In this document: piece after piece, positions 9,401-18,208 of the stretch | How positions within the stretch are numbered: the stretch's first letter is position 1 | How the letters are laid out: each line of letters opens with the position of its first letter | Assembly (NCBI RefSeq): GCF_900116615.1 | Contig: NZ_FPBF01000003.1 | Location: 496,001 to 560,000 of the forward strand | DNA: 64,000 nucleotides | Source: Algoriphagus locisalis | GTDB lineage: Bacteria; Bacteroidota; Bacteroidia; Cytophagales; Cyclobacteriaceae | Direction: 5' to 3' | The notes under the pieces: generated by a model | Seen by the model: only the letters and a program-made list of their open reading frames with translations | What the model was told of the DNA's origin: nothing | Databases searched by the model: none | Program-made: the position numbers and the translations under genes

Positions 9401-10219
9401 AGATCTATCAACAAACTTTAGCTCCAAAGCCGAGAAAGGATCTTTAACCTCGTCCAGCAATCCTAAATCGGCTAATTTAGCCTGCTTAGCTTTTTGACGC
9501 TGGTTAACTGTAAGCAACTTTAGATCTATAGTCTTTGAGTCTGAATAATGAAAATTCAGCCAAGCTAAACCCTGTTCTTCAATGAACGAAGTTTTATCAG
9601 AACAAGTAAAGACTACCTCCTCATGTATTGAATCAAACATGCAGGTGATTTTGGTAGGGTGTCCAAAAAGATTTAAGTCATAAACGAATCCATTCTCTAC
9701 CAGCTCAATTGTTCTTACATCGGCATACCGGAGGGGACTGACATTTTCAGGCAGCCTGTCCTTTACTGAATCCAATTCATCTTCAGTGCAGAGCAGCGAT
9801 ATAGGAAAAATGGATTTCTTCTTCGCCTCCACTTTCTTGGTTTTGGGAGGAAATATTGTTCTCTTATTGGATAGTTGACGAAAGTCCACTTCATCGTTAT
9901 AATCCAAAAAAAGAGCAGCCGCCGCGACATGCTTGCAGGTAAAATTTTCTTCGTAGTAAACACAATCGCAACTCGATTCGAAATCTGAACCAATATCATA
10001 TCCATATTGAATGAGCGCCTCATCTAGGCATATATCTACTCGATAAGGATATCCCCCACTGCCTTGTACACTGAATGCATAGGTTTTGCTAGGTATATCC
10101 AAGCTCAAAAACCTGACATGATCTTGCTCAAACAACTTCTCACCTCGATTGAATATTTTCTCATCAAAACTTTCTAATAAATCCCCTAATACTCGAGCTT
10201 CTGATCTAGATAAAGCCAT
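6467..10219 (-). CDS. SWIM zinc finger / SNF2-family helicase
   Basis: 1250 residues. The N-terminus has a SWIM zinc motif, CDCVYY...CKH, near residues 83-100. A long middle region of bacterial SNF2-associated type follows. The C-terminal half is a complete SNF2 ATPase: motif I DDMGLGKT near residue 820, a DESQ box in place of DEAH near 913, TGTPIENG (motif III) and GGTGLNLTAADYV. The arginine-finger motif is QAIDRCYRMGQ. Such proteins are ATP-dependent DNA translocases, probably remodelling or clearing protein-DNA complexes. Some SNF2 proteins belong to phage-defence loci, but here the gene stands alone with no nuclease, methylase or phospholipase partner, and it has the form of the chromosomal core version common in Bacteroidota. 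The start is the only ATG placing the SWIM region in frame. Confidence 0.93.
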   Translation of the reverse strand: MALSRSEARVLGDLLESFDEKIFNRGEKLFEQDHVRFLSLDIPSKTYAFSVQGSGGYPYRVDICLDEALIQYGYDIGSDFESSCDCVYYEENFTCKHVAAAALFLDYNDEVDFRQLSNKRTIFPPKTKKVEAKKKSIFPISLLCTEDELDSVKDRLPENVSPLRYADVRTIELVENGFVYDLNLFGHPTKITCMFDSIHEEVVFTCSDKTSFIEEQGLAWLNFHYSDSKTIDLKLLTVNQRQKAKQAKLADLGLLDEVKDPFSALELKFVDRSIRFVYSGELCGMKDVVTLGKGFREFTADAMPSIDFGHLAHRKDAKELGLYNVAFLLSISSEGQLMKITPFIAKGKKNDPDGFHVRFEELQDADDLRLARSEGLGQMLVEVQRMKALVENRKHDVLHSVFNDFIQLVGKRYPIHRSHGYLYGYEKFHKNHIKEQLDFRYADLEFSLVREKSIFELQGWLIVGEERLNLIEIKDLVISEVFAVWNQDIVLLFEDRNTLALLDFWYAFLPTKFPESKFQEFSEHLIKPLVKVAKFSDETGMINERDAATTSELELYISEVSGLVVFEPKVKYFDNLASNPLLSGTLYDSETNTVFLKNNEAESDFLELLRSLHPTFTKDRSDGYFYLTHHQFSEGNWFLETFDRLKDAGVQVFGLDKLTVKRYSPLTPSISMNVSSNSDWFEINTQIEFGNYSIRLKDIKQAIKADDRYVRLGDGSLGQIPDRWLRKFKKLIHSSESEDETLKLGKIHFNLLDDFESEILNPELERELAEKKNRLRSFEEVREVAVPAAVQAELRNYQKVGLNWLNFLQEYGWGGILADDMGLGKTLQVITMIAQMAEKGKIKVLIVAPTTLLFNWKNELEKFAPSLDYFIHHGDRYDKVEDLKAHTIILTSYGLVVNDLELLKQLEFDLIVADESQAIKNVSSLRYKSIIKLKGKLKLAMTGTPIENGIAELYAHMNFVNPGFFRTFSGFKDQFVKELRNGNPETMEHLRKKIQPFVLRRTKEEVLTELPDKIEEYLYCEMGAAQKKIYEAYRNEYREFLQGKFQEEGANQSKMFVLEGLTKLRQICDSPALISQENGVNSAKIDLLVEHIQEKTGNHKILIFSQFVKMLQLVKSELVSKNISFSYLDGKSSPKDRENSVNQFQQDSSIRVFLISLKAGGTGLNLTAADYVYILDPWWNPAVENQAIDRCYRMGQDKKVVAYRMICKDTVEEKIMEMQKSKLKLAKEVISEGDGFLTGMNGESMLRLFE

Positions 10220-10339
10220 AAACTGTAGATACTCGTGAAAAATTTAACTTTTCAAACCTAGTAAAAAGAATTCTTGCCAACGTAAAAAGCACAGTTAGTT
10301 TTTAGCTGAATTTTGATAACCCACAATATCCCTAAAATC

Positions 10340-10390
10340 AAAATTTCAAACTGCGCCCTCTGCGTTAACCTCTGCGAACTTTTCGGTTAA
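10340..10390. repeat. Dispersed intergenic CTCTGCG-type sequence
   Basis: The stretch with GCGCCCTCTGCGTTAACC and CTCTGCGAAC resembles 4590-4634 and, inverted, 51326-51360. It lies between the SNF2 gene and the sulfatase terminator. Function unknown. Confidence 0.5.
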
Positions 10391-10394
10391 AAAA

Positions 10395-10421
10395 AGCCCC
10401 AGCAGACTATCCGCTGAGGCT
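10395..10421 (-). terminator. Intrinsic terminator after sulfatase gene
   Basis: Read on the minus strand, AGCCTCAGC and GCTGGGGCT form a 9-bp stem with one mismatch, followed directly by a run of T residues. It is 24 bases past the sulfatase stop. Confidence 0.85.
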
Positions 10422-10444
10422 CCTATATTTAAACTCAATCGATA

Positions 10445-12136
10445 CTATTTCCCCTCTCTATTCTCAAAGATCTTATTGACCAGCGTAGTGTCTTTTGCTC
10501 CGAAAAAGCCTTTGCGATCTGCCAGATCATCCAGATACATATCTATGTATTTCTGACTGAGTTCTGAACTGTCACCATACTTTTCACGAAGATCATCCAG
10601 CTGCTTGTGCAGGTCTGCACGGATTTCAGCATAAGCGGGATCATCATAGACATTGGTCAGCTCCATAGGATCTTTATTTCTGTCGATCAACTCCCACTCA
10701 TCAGTATCAAAATAGTAGTGTACCAACTTATATTCCTTAGTGATAATCGCATAGTGTCGCTTTACCATATGCACCGAGGGATATTCGTAATAGTGGTAGT
10801 AAACCGCATCACGGGTCCATTTATCAGTTTCCCCGGTAAGCAAAGGAAGTAAGCTCTCACCTTGCATATCTGAAGGAGCTTCTATCCCAGCTGCTGCAAG
10901 GAAGGTCTGAGCAAAATCCAGGTTTTGAACCATCTCATCTGACTTGGAACCAGCTTTCACTTTACCTGGCCAAGCCATCAAAAGCGGAGTTTTGAATGAC
11001 TCATTATATACAAAGCGCTTATCAAACCAACCGTGTTCTCCCAAGTAAAAACCTTGATCGGAAGTATAGACGATTATTGTATTTTCCATCAAATCATTTG
11101 CTTCCAGGTAATCCAAAACACGGCCAACATTTTCATCCACTGCTTTGATCGTACCCAAATAATCCTGCATGTAACGCTGATACCTCCACTTCATCTTATC
11201 CTCCTCAGTCATCGTAGGATAGGCTTTTTTGAAGTCCTCATTTACTTTCATGTAAGCCTTGTCCCAGTTTGCGCGCTGCTCAGCATTCATTCTTCCTACT
11301 TCCCGATCAAATGCACCTTTGTCCCAATCGGAAGTTCCTTCTATGCCCAATTCATCCATCACTTCCGGATAGACTTTGGAATCTCCAGACCAATGCATAT
11401 CTGTCAAAAGGTTCATCTCTGCCTCGTGAGCAGCTCTTCCTCTTCCTGAATAATCGTCAAATAGCGTAGCTGGCTCTTTGAAGGTACGATTGGTGAATTC
11501 ATCTATGTGACGCTCTGCCGGAAGCCATTCTCTGTGCGGAGCCTTGTGCAAGTACATCAGCATAAACGGCTGATCGGCTTTGCGCTCATTCTGCAACCAA
11601 TCCAAAGTCATGTCGGTGATGATATCCGTCACATAACCTTCCACCTTGATATTGCCTTCATTTTTGGTGATAAAATCAGGATTATAATACGCTCCCTGTC
11701 CCGGTAATATCTTGAATTGGTCAAATCCTTTTGGACTATTGCCAAAGTGTAGCTTTCCAAACATGGCTGTCTGATATCCAGCATCCTGAAGGATCTGCGG
11801 GAAAGTCACATTGGTCGTATCGAATGGAAAATGGTTATCTACTTTACCGTTGATGTGGGAGTGCTTGCCAGTCAAAATTGTTGCTCTTGAAGGTGCACAG
11901 ATCGAATTGGTAACAGAGGCATTGGTGAAAAGCATACCCATTTTCGCAATACGATCGATGTTGGGAGTTTCAATCAGGGTATTATCATAAGCAGAAATTG
12001 CCTGATAAGCATGATCATCTGACATGATAAAGATGATATTTGGCCTCTCCGCAGTTTTTTCCGCCTCCTCGGTTTTACAGGCAAAAGCAAGAATTGCCAA
12101 GGAGCCAAAGAAAATCGATTTTAAAATGTGCTTCAT
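10445..12136 (-). CDS. S1 family sulfatase, lipoprotein
   Basis: 563 residues. A lipoprotein signal ends at LAFAC (Cys20), so the enzyme is probably in the outer membrane or periplasm. The formylglycine motif C-A-P-S-R is at residues 80-84 (Cys80), the maturation site used by anSME or FGE. The metal-binding Asp pair SDDH is at 39-42, and a second calcium segment, YTSDQGFYLGEHGWF, lies in the C-terminal half. It removes sulfate esters from carbohydrates. It is a paralogue of the sulfatase at 14628-16256 (shared DDHAYQAISAY, ETPNIDRIAK and LGEHGWFDKRF). The family resembles GlcNAc-6-sulfatase-type S1 enzymes, but that assignment is loose. The maturase is not in this window. It is the leftmost gene of the sulfated-glycan locus. 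Confidence 0.93.
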   Translation of the reverse strand: MKHILKSIFFGSLAILAFACKTEEAEKTAERPNIIFIMSDDHAYQAISAYDNTLIETPNIDRIAKMGMLFTNASVTNSICAPSRATILTGKHSHINGKVDNHFPFDTTNVTFPQILQDAGYQTAMFGKLHFGNSPKGFDQFKILPGQGAYYNPDFITKNEGNIKVEGYVTDIITDMTLDWLQNERKADQPFMLMYLHKAPHREWLPAERHIDEFTNRTFKEPATLFDDYSGRGRAAHEAEMNLLTDMHWSGDSKVYPEVMDELGIEGTSDWDKGAFDREVGRMNAEQRANWDKAYMKVNEDFKKAYPTMTEEDKMKWRYQRYMQDYLGTIKAVDENVGRVLDYLEANDLMENTIIVYTSDQGFYLGEHGWFDKRFVYNESFKTPLLMAWPGKVKAGSKSDEMVQNLDFAQTFLAAAGIEAPSDMQGESLLPLLTGETDKWTRDAVYYHYYEYPSVHMVKRHYAIITKEYKLVHYYFDTDEWELIDRNKDPMELTNVYDDPAYAEIRADLHKQLDDLREKYGDSSELSQKYIDMYLDDLADRKGFFGAKDTTLVNKIFENREGK

Positions 12137-12500
12137 GTTAGGGGTGGTTGTTTGGGGTATATATGTTTGTCTTTAAAGATGTCAGCAGTTTCTTTGGTTT
12201 GCCGGATGTGCGATGTCCGATGACCGAAGTAGCCTCAGTTATAGCTTTCACCTCTACTTTTAGCGCTTTTATTTTTTTTTTACTGGCAGCAAAACAGATA
12301 ATCCTATTTATTAAAAGGGAGGGGTATTCCCCATAGTTTTTATTTACGTCTTTCTACTTTTCAAACAGCATAGAGACTAAAGCAAAATAAGGAAGGTTAA
12401 ACTCTAAATTTTAGGCTACTCCCAACTTCGACCTTCAGCTATCAGACATCGGTCATCTGACACGGTCACCCGACATCGGACATCGGTCATCTGACATCTA
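12137..12500. other. 364-bp spacer upstream of sulfatase
   Basis: It holds the presumed sulfatase promoter (no clear element found), a T10 run near 12272 and, at its right end, short tandem repeats described separately. No convincing gene. Confidence 0.5.
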
Positions 12501-12507
12501 TCACCCC
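12445..12507. repeat. Short imperfect tandem repeat of GACATCGGTCATCT type
   Basis: Units read GACATCGGTCATCT (12445-12458), GACACGGTCACCC (12459-12471), a partial GACATCG, GACATCGGTCATCT again (12479-12492), then GACATCTATCACCCC, which runs into the msrA stop. A related GATGTCCGATGACCG lies at about 12210. Between gene ends it could be a small dispersed repeat. Confidence 0.6.
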
Positions 12508-13001
12508 TCAATAAAACTATCCTCAAACCTCAAGAAGTGACAGGTATATCCATTCGGGTTTTTCACCAAGTAATCCTGATGATATTCCTCAGCTACCCAA
12601 AACGGCGCAAAAGGTTCCAAAGTAGTCACCACTTTGCTCGGCCATTTTCTGGATGCATTGACTAGGTCAATCATTTCCTGAGCTTCTGCTTTTTCTTCCT
12701 CATTTTGATAGAAAATCGCTGATCGATAGCTCGACCCCATGTCATTTCCTTGCTGATCTACCGTAGTGGGATTGTGCATTCGGAAGAAGAAATCTAAGAT
12801 CTCTTTGAAAGATGTTTTGCTTGGATCGTAAGTCAATTCTAGACCTTCGGCATGACCTGGATGGTTTCTGTAAGTAGGGTTCTCGTTCTGACCACCTTGA
12901 TATCCAACTTCCGTATCCACGATTCCTGGACGGGTTCTGAAGAGATCTTCCATCCCCCAGAAGCAACCGCCAGCGATATATGCTTTTTTAGTATTGCTCA
13001 T
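12501..13001 (-). CDS. msrA: Peptide-methionine (S)-S-oxide reductase
   Basis: Repairs oxidised methionine in proteins, using thioredoxin as reductant. The catalytic motif GCFWG is near the N-terminus (residues 11-15 from the ATG at 13001). Other family hallmarks follow: [13 protein letters not shown], and a C-terminal EEYHQDYL plus NPNGYTCH. An upstream in-frame ATG at 13046 would add 15 Asn/Gln/Thr-rich residues that are not part of the fold, so 13001 is preferred. No signal peptide, so cytoplasmic. The gene sits between two sulfatase genes without evident functional tie, though sulfatases and oxidative stress could be coupled in the periplasm. Confidence 0.95.
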   Translation of the reverse strand: MSNTKKAYIAGGCFWGMEDLFRTRPGIVDTEVGYQGGQNENPTYRNHPGHAEGLELTYDPSKTSFKEILDFFFRMHNPTTVDQQGNDMGSSYRSAIFYQNEEEKAEAQEMIDLVNASRKWPSKVVTTLEPFAPFWVAEEYHQDYLVKNPNGYTCHFLRFEDSFIEG

Positions 13002-13212
13002 TGTGTTTTGGTTTAGCGTTGATGTGTTTTGGTTGTGATAATTCACAAGTGGCTGATTTGCCTATCAAAGTCAAATCCGCATTTGTACTCCAATTTCATC
13101 GACAAATAATTAAGTTTAGGTCAAGAATGTGCCTAGTGAGGGTTTTTAGAGCTTTTCACTGTCCGCCCTCAGTCAATGCCTCTTGGGAGTAACATTGCTC
13201 AATTTCAGAAAT

Positions 13213-13404
13213 TCAGCCTGCTTTTCGCTTATACAATATTGTAGGTAGTATTTCATTGGGGTCAACCGCTACAACTTTTCCGTTCCTTACCACAATCATC
13301 GGACTTTTCTTTTGCTTTTTGTATTCGATTAGCCTTCTGTAAGTTTCTTCCAAGCCTTTGACTATTCTATCCCTTTCATCTTTCAACTGTTCTTTAGTTC
13401 CCAT
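13213..13404 (-). CDS. Small protein encoded with zeta-like kinase (possible antitoxin)
   Basis: 63 residues, charged and mostly helical in its first half (KEQLKDERDRIVKGLEETYRRL), then a beta-like segment SPMIVVRNGKVVAVDP. Its start lies inside the 3' end of the zeta-like gene (11-bp overlap), so it is translated with it. I do not recognise a named family. Size, overlap and partner suggest it may be the antidote, although in classical epsilon/zeta systems the antitoxin gene comes first. This role is inference. Confidence 0.65.
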   Translation of the reverse strand: MGTKEQLKDERDRIVKGLEETYRRLIEYKKQKKSPMIVVRNGKVVAVDPNEILPTILYKRKAG

Positions 13405-13969
13405 AGTAATGCCTTTTTAATTCTTCCCATTGTTTAACATTATTAATTGTCTCTTCATTCAAAGCCCCTTCTGCTATAATTTCATAATCATCTCCTGAAT
13501 TGTTTACAAATAGCCAGTTGTCCACCTTATTCAGAAATAGATTGAAAAAATTTTTAAGACCACCTTTATATCTCCTCCTAATAACAGCTTCCGGAATATC
13601 GTGACCTCCTTCTTTTACTCTTGTTTTCACTCTTGAAATAGCCAATTCTTCCGAATTAAGCCAAAAAAACAAGCAAGTCACTTGGTAACCCATCTCCTTT
13701 GCTCTATCGATAAACTGGACATAGCTTCTAGTTGAAAGGGTGGTTTCAAAGGCAAAGTTTTCACCTGATTCTAACAGTTTTTTGATTCTTTTCAACATCA
13801 ACCTTCCTGCCTCTATCCCTGCTTTTTCTGGCTGAAAAGGAGAAATTCCACGTGCAATTTCGTCTGCATTGACAAATTCCTTACAATCAAGAATCTCTGG
13901 TAAAATAGTATATGAGGCGGTTGTTTTTCCAGCTCCATTACATCCAGATATGATATATAGTTTTTTCAT
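13394..13969 (-). CDS. Zeta toxin-like P-loop kinase
   Basis: 191 residues from the ATG at 13969 (an ATG at 13978 would add three). Walker A GCNGAGKTT is at residues 9-17. The zeta-toxin landmark NADEIA follows at about 34-39, then FETTLSTRSY and a basic segment AVIRRRYKGGLKNF typical of the family's lid/arginine region. Zeta toxins phosphorylate UDP-GlcNAc sugars and block wall synthesis; many chromosomal relatives may instead be housekeeping or nucleotide kinases. Overlap with the 63-residue gene suggests a two-gene module. Confidence 0.85.
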   Translation of the reverse strand: MKKLYIISGCNGAGKTTASYTILPEILDCKEFVNADEIARGISPFQPEKAGIEAGRLMLKRIKKLLESGENFAFETTLSTRSYVQFIDRAKEMGYQVTCLFFWLNSEELAISRVKTRVKEGGHDIPEAVIRRRYKGGLKNFFNLFLNKVDNWLFVNNSGDDYEIIAEGALNEETINNVKQWEELKRHYYGN

Positions 13970-14041
13970 TACGTTCAAAGATACGCTTTACTACTAATGA
14001 TTGTGGAATCTTGATATTACCCATACCACTTACTCATTTTC

Positions 14042-14584
14042 CTACTCCTCAGTTTCTAGTTTCGAATATTGAAAATTATCGGACCAACCTGACTTCAAAG
14101 GCAATAGTTGCCTTCCTATTCCTTCTCGGATCATTCCAGCTTTTTCCAAAACCTTTATTGATCCAATATTAGCTACAGCACAGCCAGCTTCTATTCTATG
14201 TAATTTAAGAGTTGTGAAGCCAAAATCAATTACCTCCTTTAATGATTCAGTGGCAAAGCCCTGATTCCAAAAGTCCGGATGTATTTTATACCAAACTTCA
14301 CCCCGCTTAAATTTTTCACTTCCAAGTTTTAGCCCAAATAGGCCCATAAATTCTTTCCCACCTTTGCTTTCTATTGCAAAGGTGTAATTCTTTATTTCCT
14401 TCAAGCGATTCTCTTCTATCCAAGAATTAACTATAGACCTGGTTTCTTCAATGTTCGAAGGAATTCCCAACGTATTAAATTCATCGGTTTCGGGCAAAGA
14501 ATGAAGAATATGAATCGATTCCAAGTCCAAGATCTCAATCAATCTTAATTTTAGTCTGTCGGTTATCAGTTCAATTTCTTTCAT
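14042..14584 (-). CDS. GNAT family N-acetyltransferase (RimJ/RimL type)
   Basis: 180 residues. The start ITDRLKLRLI is the usual RimJ/RimL beginning, followed by WYKIHPDFWNQGFATESL, which contains the acetyl-CoA pyrophosphate loop (Q/R-x-x-G-x-A equivalent, NQGFAT). Then comes IEAGCAVANIGSIKVLEKAGM, the family's Asn-x-x-S-x-x-V-x-E-K-x-G-F/M element. It transfers an acetyl group to a protein N-terminus or small amine. Substrate unknown. Only 43 bases separate it from the sulfatase gene upstream on the same strand, so co-transcription is possible. Confidence 0.9.
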   Translation of the reverse strand: MKEIELITDRLKLRLIEILDLESIHILHSLPETDEFNTLGIPSNIEETRSIVNSWIEENRLKEIKNYTFAIESKGGKEFMGLFGLKLGSEKFKRGEVWYKIHPDFWNQGFATESLKEVIDFGFTTLKLHRIEAGCAVANIGSIKVLEKAGMIREGIGRQLLPLKSGWSDNFQYSKLETEE

Positions 14585-14627
14585 TTTTCAGGTAAGGTCT
14601 TACAACCTTAGGTCTTCTGTCTTCCAA

Positions 14628-16256
14628 TCACTTCCCATTCCTCCTATTATAAACTTCCATATACTCGTCTAAGAAACGCTTGTCATTCGCATCGCTGTCG
14701 CCATACTTTTCGCGAACCTCCACAAATTTCTTATGCATCATTTCCCGCACTTCAGCATAAGCAGGATCATCATACACATTATTCATTTCACTTGGATCCT
14801 TTTCCAAATCATATAATTCCCACTCATCTATATCATAGTAAAAGTGAATCAATTTATATCGATCGGTAGCTACGCCATTGTGCCGCTTCACGCTATGCTC
14901 GGCAGGATATTCGTAATAGGTATAGTAAACTGCATCTCTCCACTCATCAGTTTCTCCACTCACAAGTTTCCGGAAAGAGTCACCCTGCATCTCAGCAGGA
15001 GCTTTGATACCTGCGTAGTCTAAGAATGTAGGTGCAAAATCAAGATTCTGAACCAAACTTTTGATAGTCGTGCCCGGCTTGATCTCTTTTGGATACTTCA
15101 CCAAAAGTGGCGTACGGAAAGACTCCTCGTACATAAATCTCTTGTCAAACCAGCCATGCTCTCCCAAGTAAAAACCTTGATCAGAAGTGTAAACCACGAT
15201 GGTATTTTCTGCAAGACCATTTGCTTCCAAATAATCCAAGACCTCTCCTACGCCATCATCCACAGACTTGATCGTACGCAGGTAGTTTTTGATGTAGCGA
15301 TTATATTTCCAAAGGGCAATTTCACGCTTCTTTTCTACTGTCAAGGTCTTTTCGTCCAACTGCCCATAGGCTTTCAGGAAAGCCGCATTCTTCGGGTCAA
15401 AAGCCTCTCTCCAAGCTTTTAATTGATCTGGGTTGAATCTCTTTAAATCTCCAGCCAAGCCAGTGCTATCTCCATTAGGATTCACTTCCAGCATCAAGTC
15501 ACGTCCCCAACGCATGATCTCATCGATCTCCATTTCCTGCTCTTTAGCCGCAGTTCCTCTCCCCTGATAGTTAGTCTCTTCATCAAAGAAATTAGCCGGA
15601 GGAGTGAATTCCTTGTCATCATATAACGTCAAGTACTCTGGAGCTGGCTTCCAATTTCTATGTGGGGCCTTTTGGTGGTAAAGCATTACAAAAGGCTTTT
15701 CCTTATCCCTTCCATTTTCCAACCAATCCAACGCCAAGTCAGTCGTGATGTCTGTCACATAACCTTCAATTCTTTTTCTTTCTCCATTGATCAAAAAGTC
15801 CGGATTGTAGTAGTTCCCTTGGCCTGGAAGTACCATGGAATAGTCAAAACCCTGAGGCTGTCCATCCAAGTGAATCTTTCCAATCAGAGCAGTTGTGTAG
15901 CCATTTGCCTGCATCAGCTTCGGGAAATTATCCTGATCCCAATCGAAAGGCTGTATGTTGTCCACCTTCCCATTCATGAAACTATGCTTACCCGTCAGCA
16001 GAACAGCCCTAGATGGAGCACAGATGGAATTGGTCACCGTCGCTCTAGTGAAAATCGCACCTTCTTTAGCTATTCTATCGATATTTGGCGTTTCGTTCAA
16101 ACCACTGCCATAGGCTGATATCGCTTGATATGCATGATCATCAGCCATAATAAAAATAATATTCGGCCTCTCAGTTGGCTTTTGCTCCTCCTTTGTAGCG
16201 CAGCCAACTACCATCACTGCTAGGATAAATAGAAAATTGATCTTTGTCCAAGACAT
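14628..16256 (-). CDS. S1 family sulfatase, lipoprotein (second paralogue)
   Basis: 542 residues with a lipoprotein signal ending VVGC (Cys19). Formylglycine motif C-A-P-S-R at 79-83, metal pair ADDH at 38-41, and the C-terminal calcium/active-site stretch TSDQGFYLGEHGWF. It is close in sequence and length to the sulfatase at 10445-12136, so the pair came from a duplication and may act on different positions of the same sulfated sugar. It is divergent from the symporter gene, sharing a 344-bp spacer, which supports joint regulation of both arms of the locus. Confidence 0.93.
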   Translation of the reverse strand: MSWTKINFLFILAVMVVGCATKEEQKPTERPNIIFIMADDHAYQAISAYGSGLNETPNIDRIAKEGAIFTRATVTNSICAPSRAVLLTGKHSFMNGKVDNIQPFDWDQDNFPKLMQANGYTTALIGKIHLDGQPQGFDYSMVLPGQGNYYNPDFLINGERKRIEGYVTDITTDLALDWLENGRDKEKPFVMLYHQKAPHRNWKPAPEYLTLYDDKEFTPPANFFDEETNYQGRGTAAKEQEMEIDEIMRWGRDLMLEVNPNGDSTGLAGDLKRFNPDQLKAWREAFDPKNAAFLKAYGQLDEKTLTVEKKREIALWKYNRYIKNYLRTIKSVDDGVGEVLDYLEANGLAENTIVVYTSDQGFYLGEHGWFDKRFMYEESFRTPLLVKYPKEIKPGTTIKSLVQNLDFAPTFLDYAGIKAPAEMQGDSFRKLVSGETDEWRDAVYYTYYEYPAEHSVKRHNGVATDRYKLIHFYYDIDEWELYDLEKDPSEMNNVYDDPAYAEVREMMHKKFVEVREKYGDSDANDKRFLDEYMEVYNRRNGK

Positions 16257-16600
16257 CTTATGCTGATTTTTATGATTTCTGAAATTAAAGGTATTTGTTC
16301 GATTCCTGCTTTCAAATGGGAAAGTATCCAGTGAGGAGAATTAACAACTCTACTATTAGGGAGCTAAATTTATATATCATTTTTAACTTTAGTACAATTG
16401 ACCTAGTATTTATCCCTTACTTTCCCTTTTGACCCCTTATTTTAGTAAGCCAAATAGCCCAACTAAAGAAAAAATACTGGAGGCACTAAAAAAGATAGAC
16501 TAAAATTAGGGCTATAGCACTATTTTAGATATGTTAGTGTCCGAATAGTATGATTGCCAGTAGATAGACCCACAAAGTAAGTCCTTCCCCGATTTCTTAA
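16257..16600. promoter_or_regulatory. Divergent control region between sulfatase and symporter genes
   Basis: AT-rich 344-bp spacer that must contain promoters for both directions. No TAnnTTTG element with good spacing was found and no long palindrome stands out. Nothing coding. Confidence 0.4.
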
Positions 16601-18199
16601 ATGACCTCAATCAGTACCATAGATCTTGCAATAATTGTAATTTACCTTTTGGCAATTGTCGTCATGGGGCTATGGTTTTCTTCTAAAAAGAGGAAAACAA
16701 GCAAAGGCTATTTTCTCGCCGGGAAATCACTGACTTGGTCTGTGATCGGCGCATCACTTTTTGCATCCAATATTTCAACCGTTCATTTGGTTGGCTTGGC
16801 AGAATCAGGCTTCAGAGACGGCATTATGTGGGGGAACTTCGAATGGTTTTCTGCCTTTGAATTACTGGTGCTAGCCTTCGTATTTATTCCATTCTATTTA
16901 AGAACAAAAATCACTACGCTTCCTGAGTTTCTGGAAAAGCGATACGATCAGCGCTCAAGAATTATCCTGGCTATTTTCAGTATTCTGGCTGCGCTCTTTA
17001 TGCATATAGGTGTGAGTTTCTACGCTGGAGCTGTGGTTTTTGAGCAGATTTTTGGAATCAATATTCTTACTTCCATCATCATTATAGCCCTTGCAACGGG
17101 GATTTACACGATTATAGGAGGTCTTACTTCTGTGGTAGTCACGGAAACTATTCAAACAGTAATCCTCATTTTTGGCTCACTGGCAGTGACTATTCTGGCC
17201 ATTATCGCTCTACCGGATGCAGGAATTACCAGCTACGCAGAACTGAAATCTGTGGTATCCGCAGATCGGCTTCATGCGGTGGCTTTTGATAGCGAGGCCA
17301 AAGGATTCACATTTCTGGACATGCTTTTCAGCCATTTGATCTTGGGGATTTGGTATTGGTGTACCGACCAAACCATCGTGCAGCGGGTACTTGGTGCCAA
17401 ATCGGAGAATCAGGCAAAACTGGGAGCCATTTTCGCAGGCTTTCTGAAAATCCTTCCGGTCTTTATCATGGTGATTCCTGGCATCCTTGCCTTTGCTTTA
17501 TTCAAGGATGAAATTGGAGAAGACACCAAATCTGTCCTTCCTATCATGATCATGAATCTGATGCCGATTGGGCTAAAAGGTCTGATGGTCGCAGCTCTGC
17601 TAGCGGCGGTGATGAGTTCGGTGGCGGCGGCATTAAATAGCTGCTCCACACTTTTGGTTTATGATGTATTTGGAAGAATCAATCCAAATCTAACCGATGG
17701 AATGAAGATCAGAATTGGCAGAATCTCCGCCGTAGTGGTATTGATTCTCGCAGTGGCATGGTCGCCATTTCTGGGGAATTTGGGTGCGATTTTCGAGCTC
17801 ATCAACCAGATGTTTTCCATCTTCGCTCCTTCAATTGTAGCGGTATTCCTATTTGGAATTTTGTCTCCAAAAGGAACCTCAAGTGCCGCTTATGCCACTT
17901 TATTATGGGGAAGCTTAATTGCTGGCAGCATTTTCCTGATAGAAAAATACGTACCAATAAACGGTATGGAGAATTACATCTCAAGTGCAGAAGGACTAGG
18001 TATCAATTGGTTGAGACAGACCTATATCTTCTTCCTGATTTCAAGTTTGATCTACTGGGCAGTTTCCTATACAGACAAAAATTCAAGTACCGTCTCAGGT
18101 GATTTCTATCTCAGTATTGAGTCTTCCTCCACCAAAACAAAAGTTCTCAGTGTCATTTTGGTAATTATTATGCTGACTATTTACATGATTTTCTATTAA
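16601..18199 (+). CDS. Sodium:solute symporter (SSS family, SGLT-like)
   Basis: 532 residues with about thirteen to fourteen hydrophobic segments. The N-terminal GYFLAGKSLTW and SNISTVHLVGLAESG are SSS/SGLT signatures near the sodium and sugar sites, and WYWCTDQTIVQRVLGAK matches the WYWCTDQ region of sugar symporters. It imports a monosaccharide across the inner membrane driven by Na+. As first gene of a tight series (9-bp gap to the Gfo/Idh gene, then 5 bp to a sulfatase), it probably brings in the sugar that the downstream dehydrogenase and fuconate dehydratase process. Confidence 0.93.
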   Translation: MTSISTIDLAIIVIYLLAIVVMGLWFSSKKRKTSKGYFLAGKSLTWSVIGASLFASNISTVHLVGLAESGFRDGIMWGNFEWFSAFELLVLAFVFIPFYLRTKITTLPEFLEKRYDQRSRIILAIFSILAALFMHIGVSFYAGAVVFEQIFGINILTSIIIIALATGIYTIIGGLTSVVVTETIQTVILIFGSLAVTILAIIALPDAGITSYAELKSVVSADRLHAVAFDSEAKGFTFLDMLFSHLILGIWYWCTDQTIVQRVLGAKSENQAKLGAIFAGFLKILPVFIMVIPGILAFALFKDEIGEDTKSVLPIMIMNLMPIGLKGLMVAALLAAVMSSVAAALNSCSTLLVYDVFGRINPNLTDGMKIRIGRISAVVVLILAVAWSPFLGNLGAIFELINQMFSIFAPSIVAVFLFGILSPKGTSSAAYATLLWGSLIAGSIFLIEKYVPINGMENYISSAEGLGINWLRQTYIFFLISSLIYWAVSYTDKNSSTVSGDFYLSIESSSTKTKVLSVILVIIMLTIYMIFY

Positions 18200-18208
18200 C
18201 CAATTAAA

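Noticed and set aside
6467..10219. Phage-defence (DISARM-like or similar) locus based on the SNF2 helicase
   Set aside because: No methylase, nuclease or phospholipase neighbours; the SWIM-SNF2 protein alone is common in the phylum.
12148..12336. 62-codon plus-strand frame upstream of the sulfatase
   Set aside because: It is hydrophobic by chance over a T-rich tract and lies in the likely promoter region; no homology recognised.
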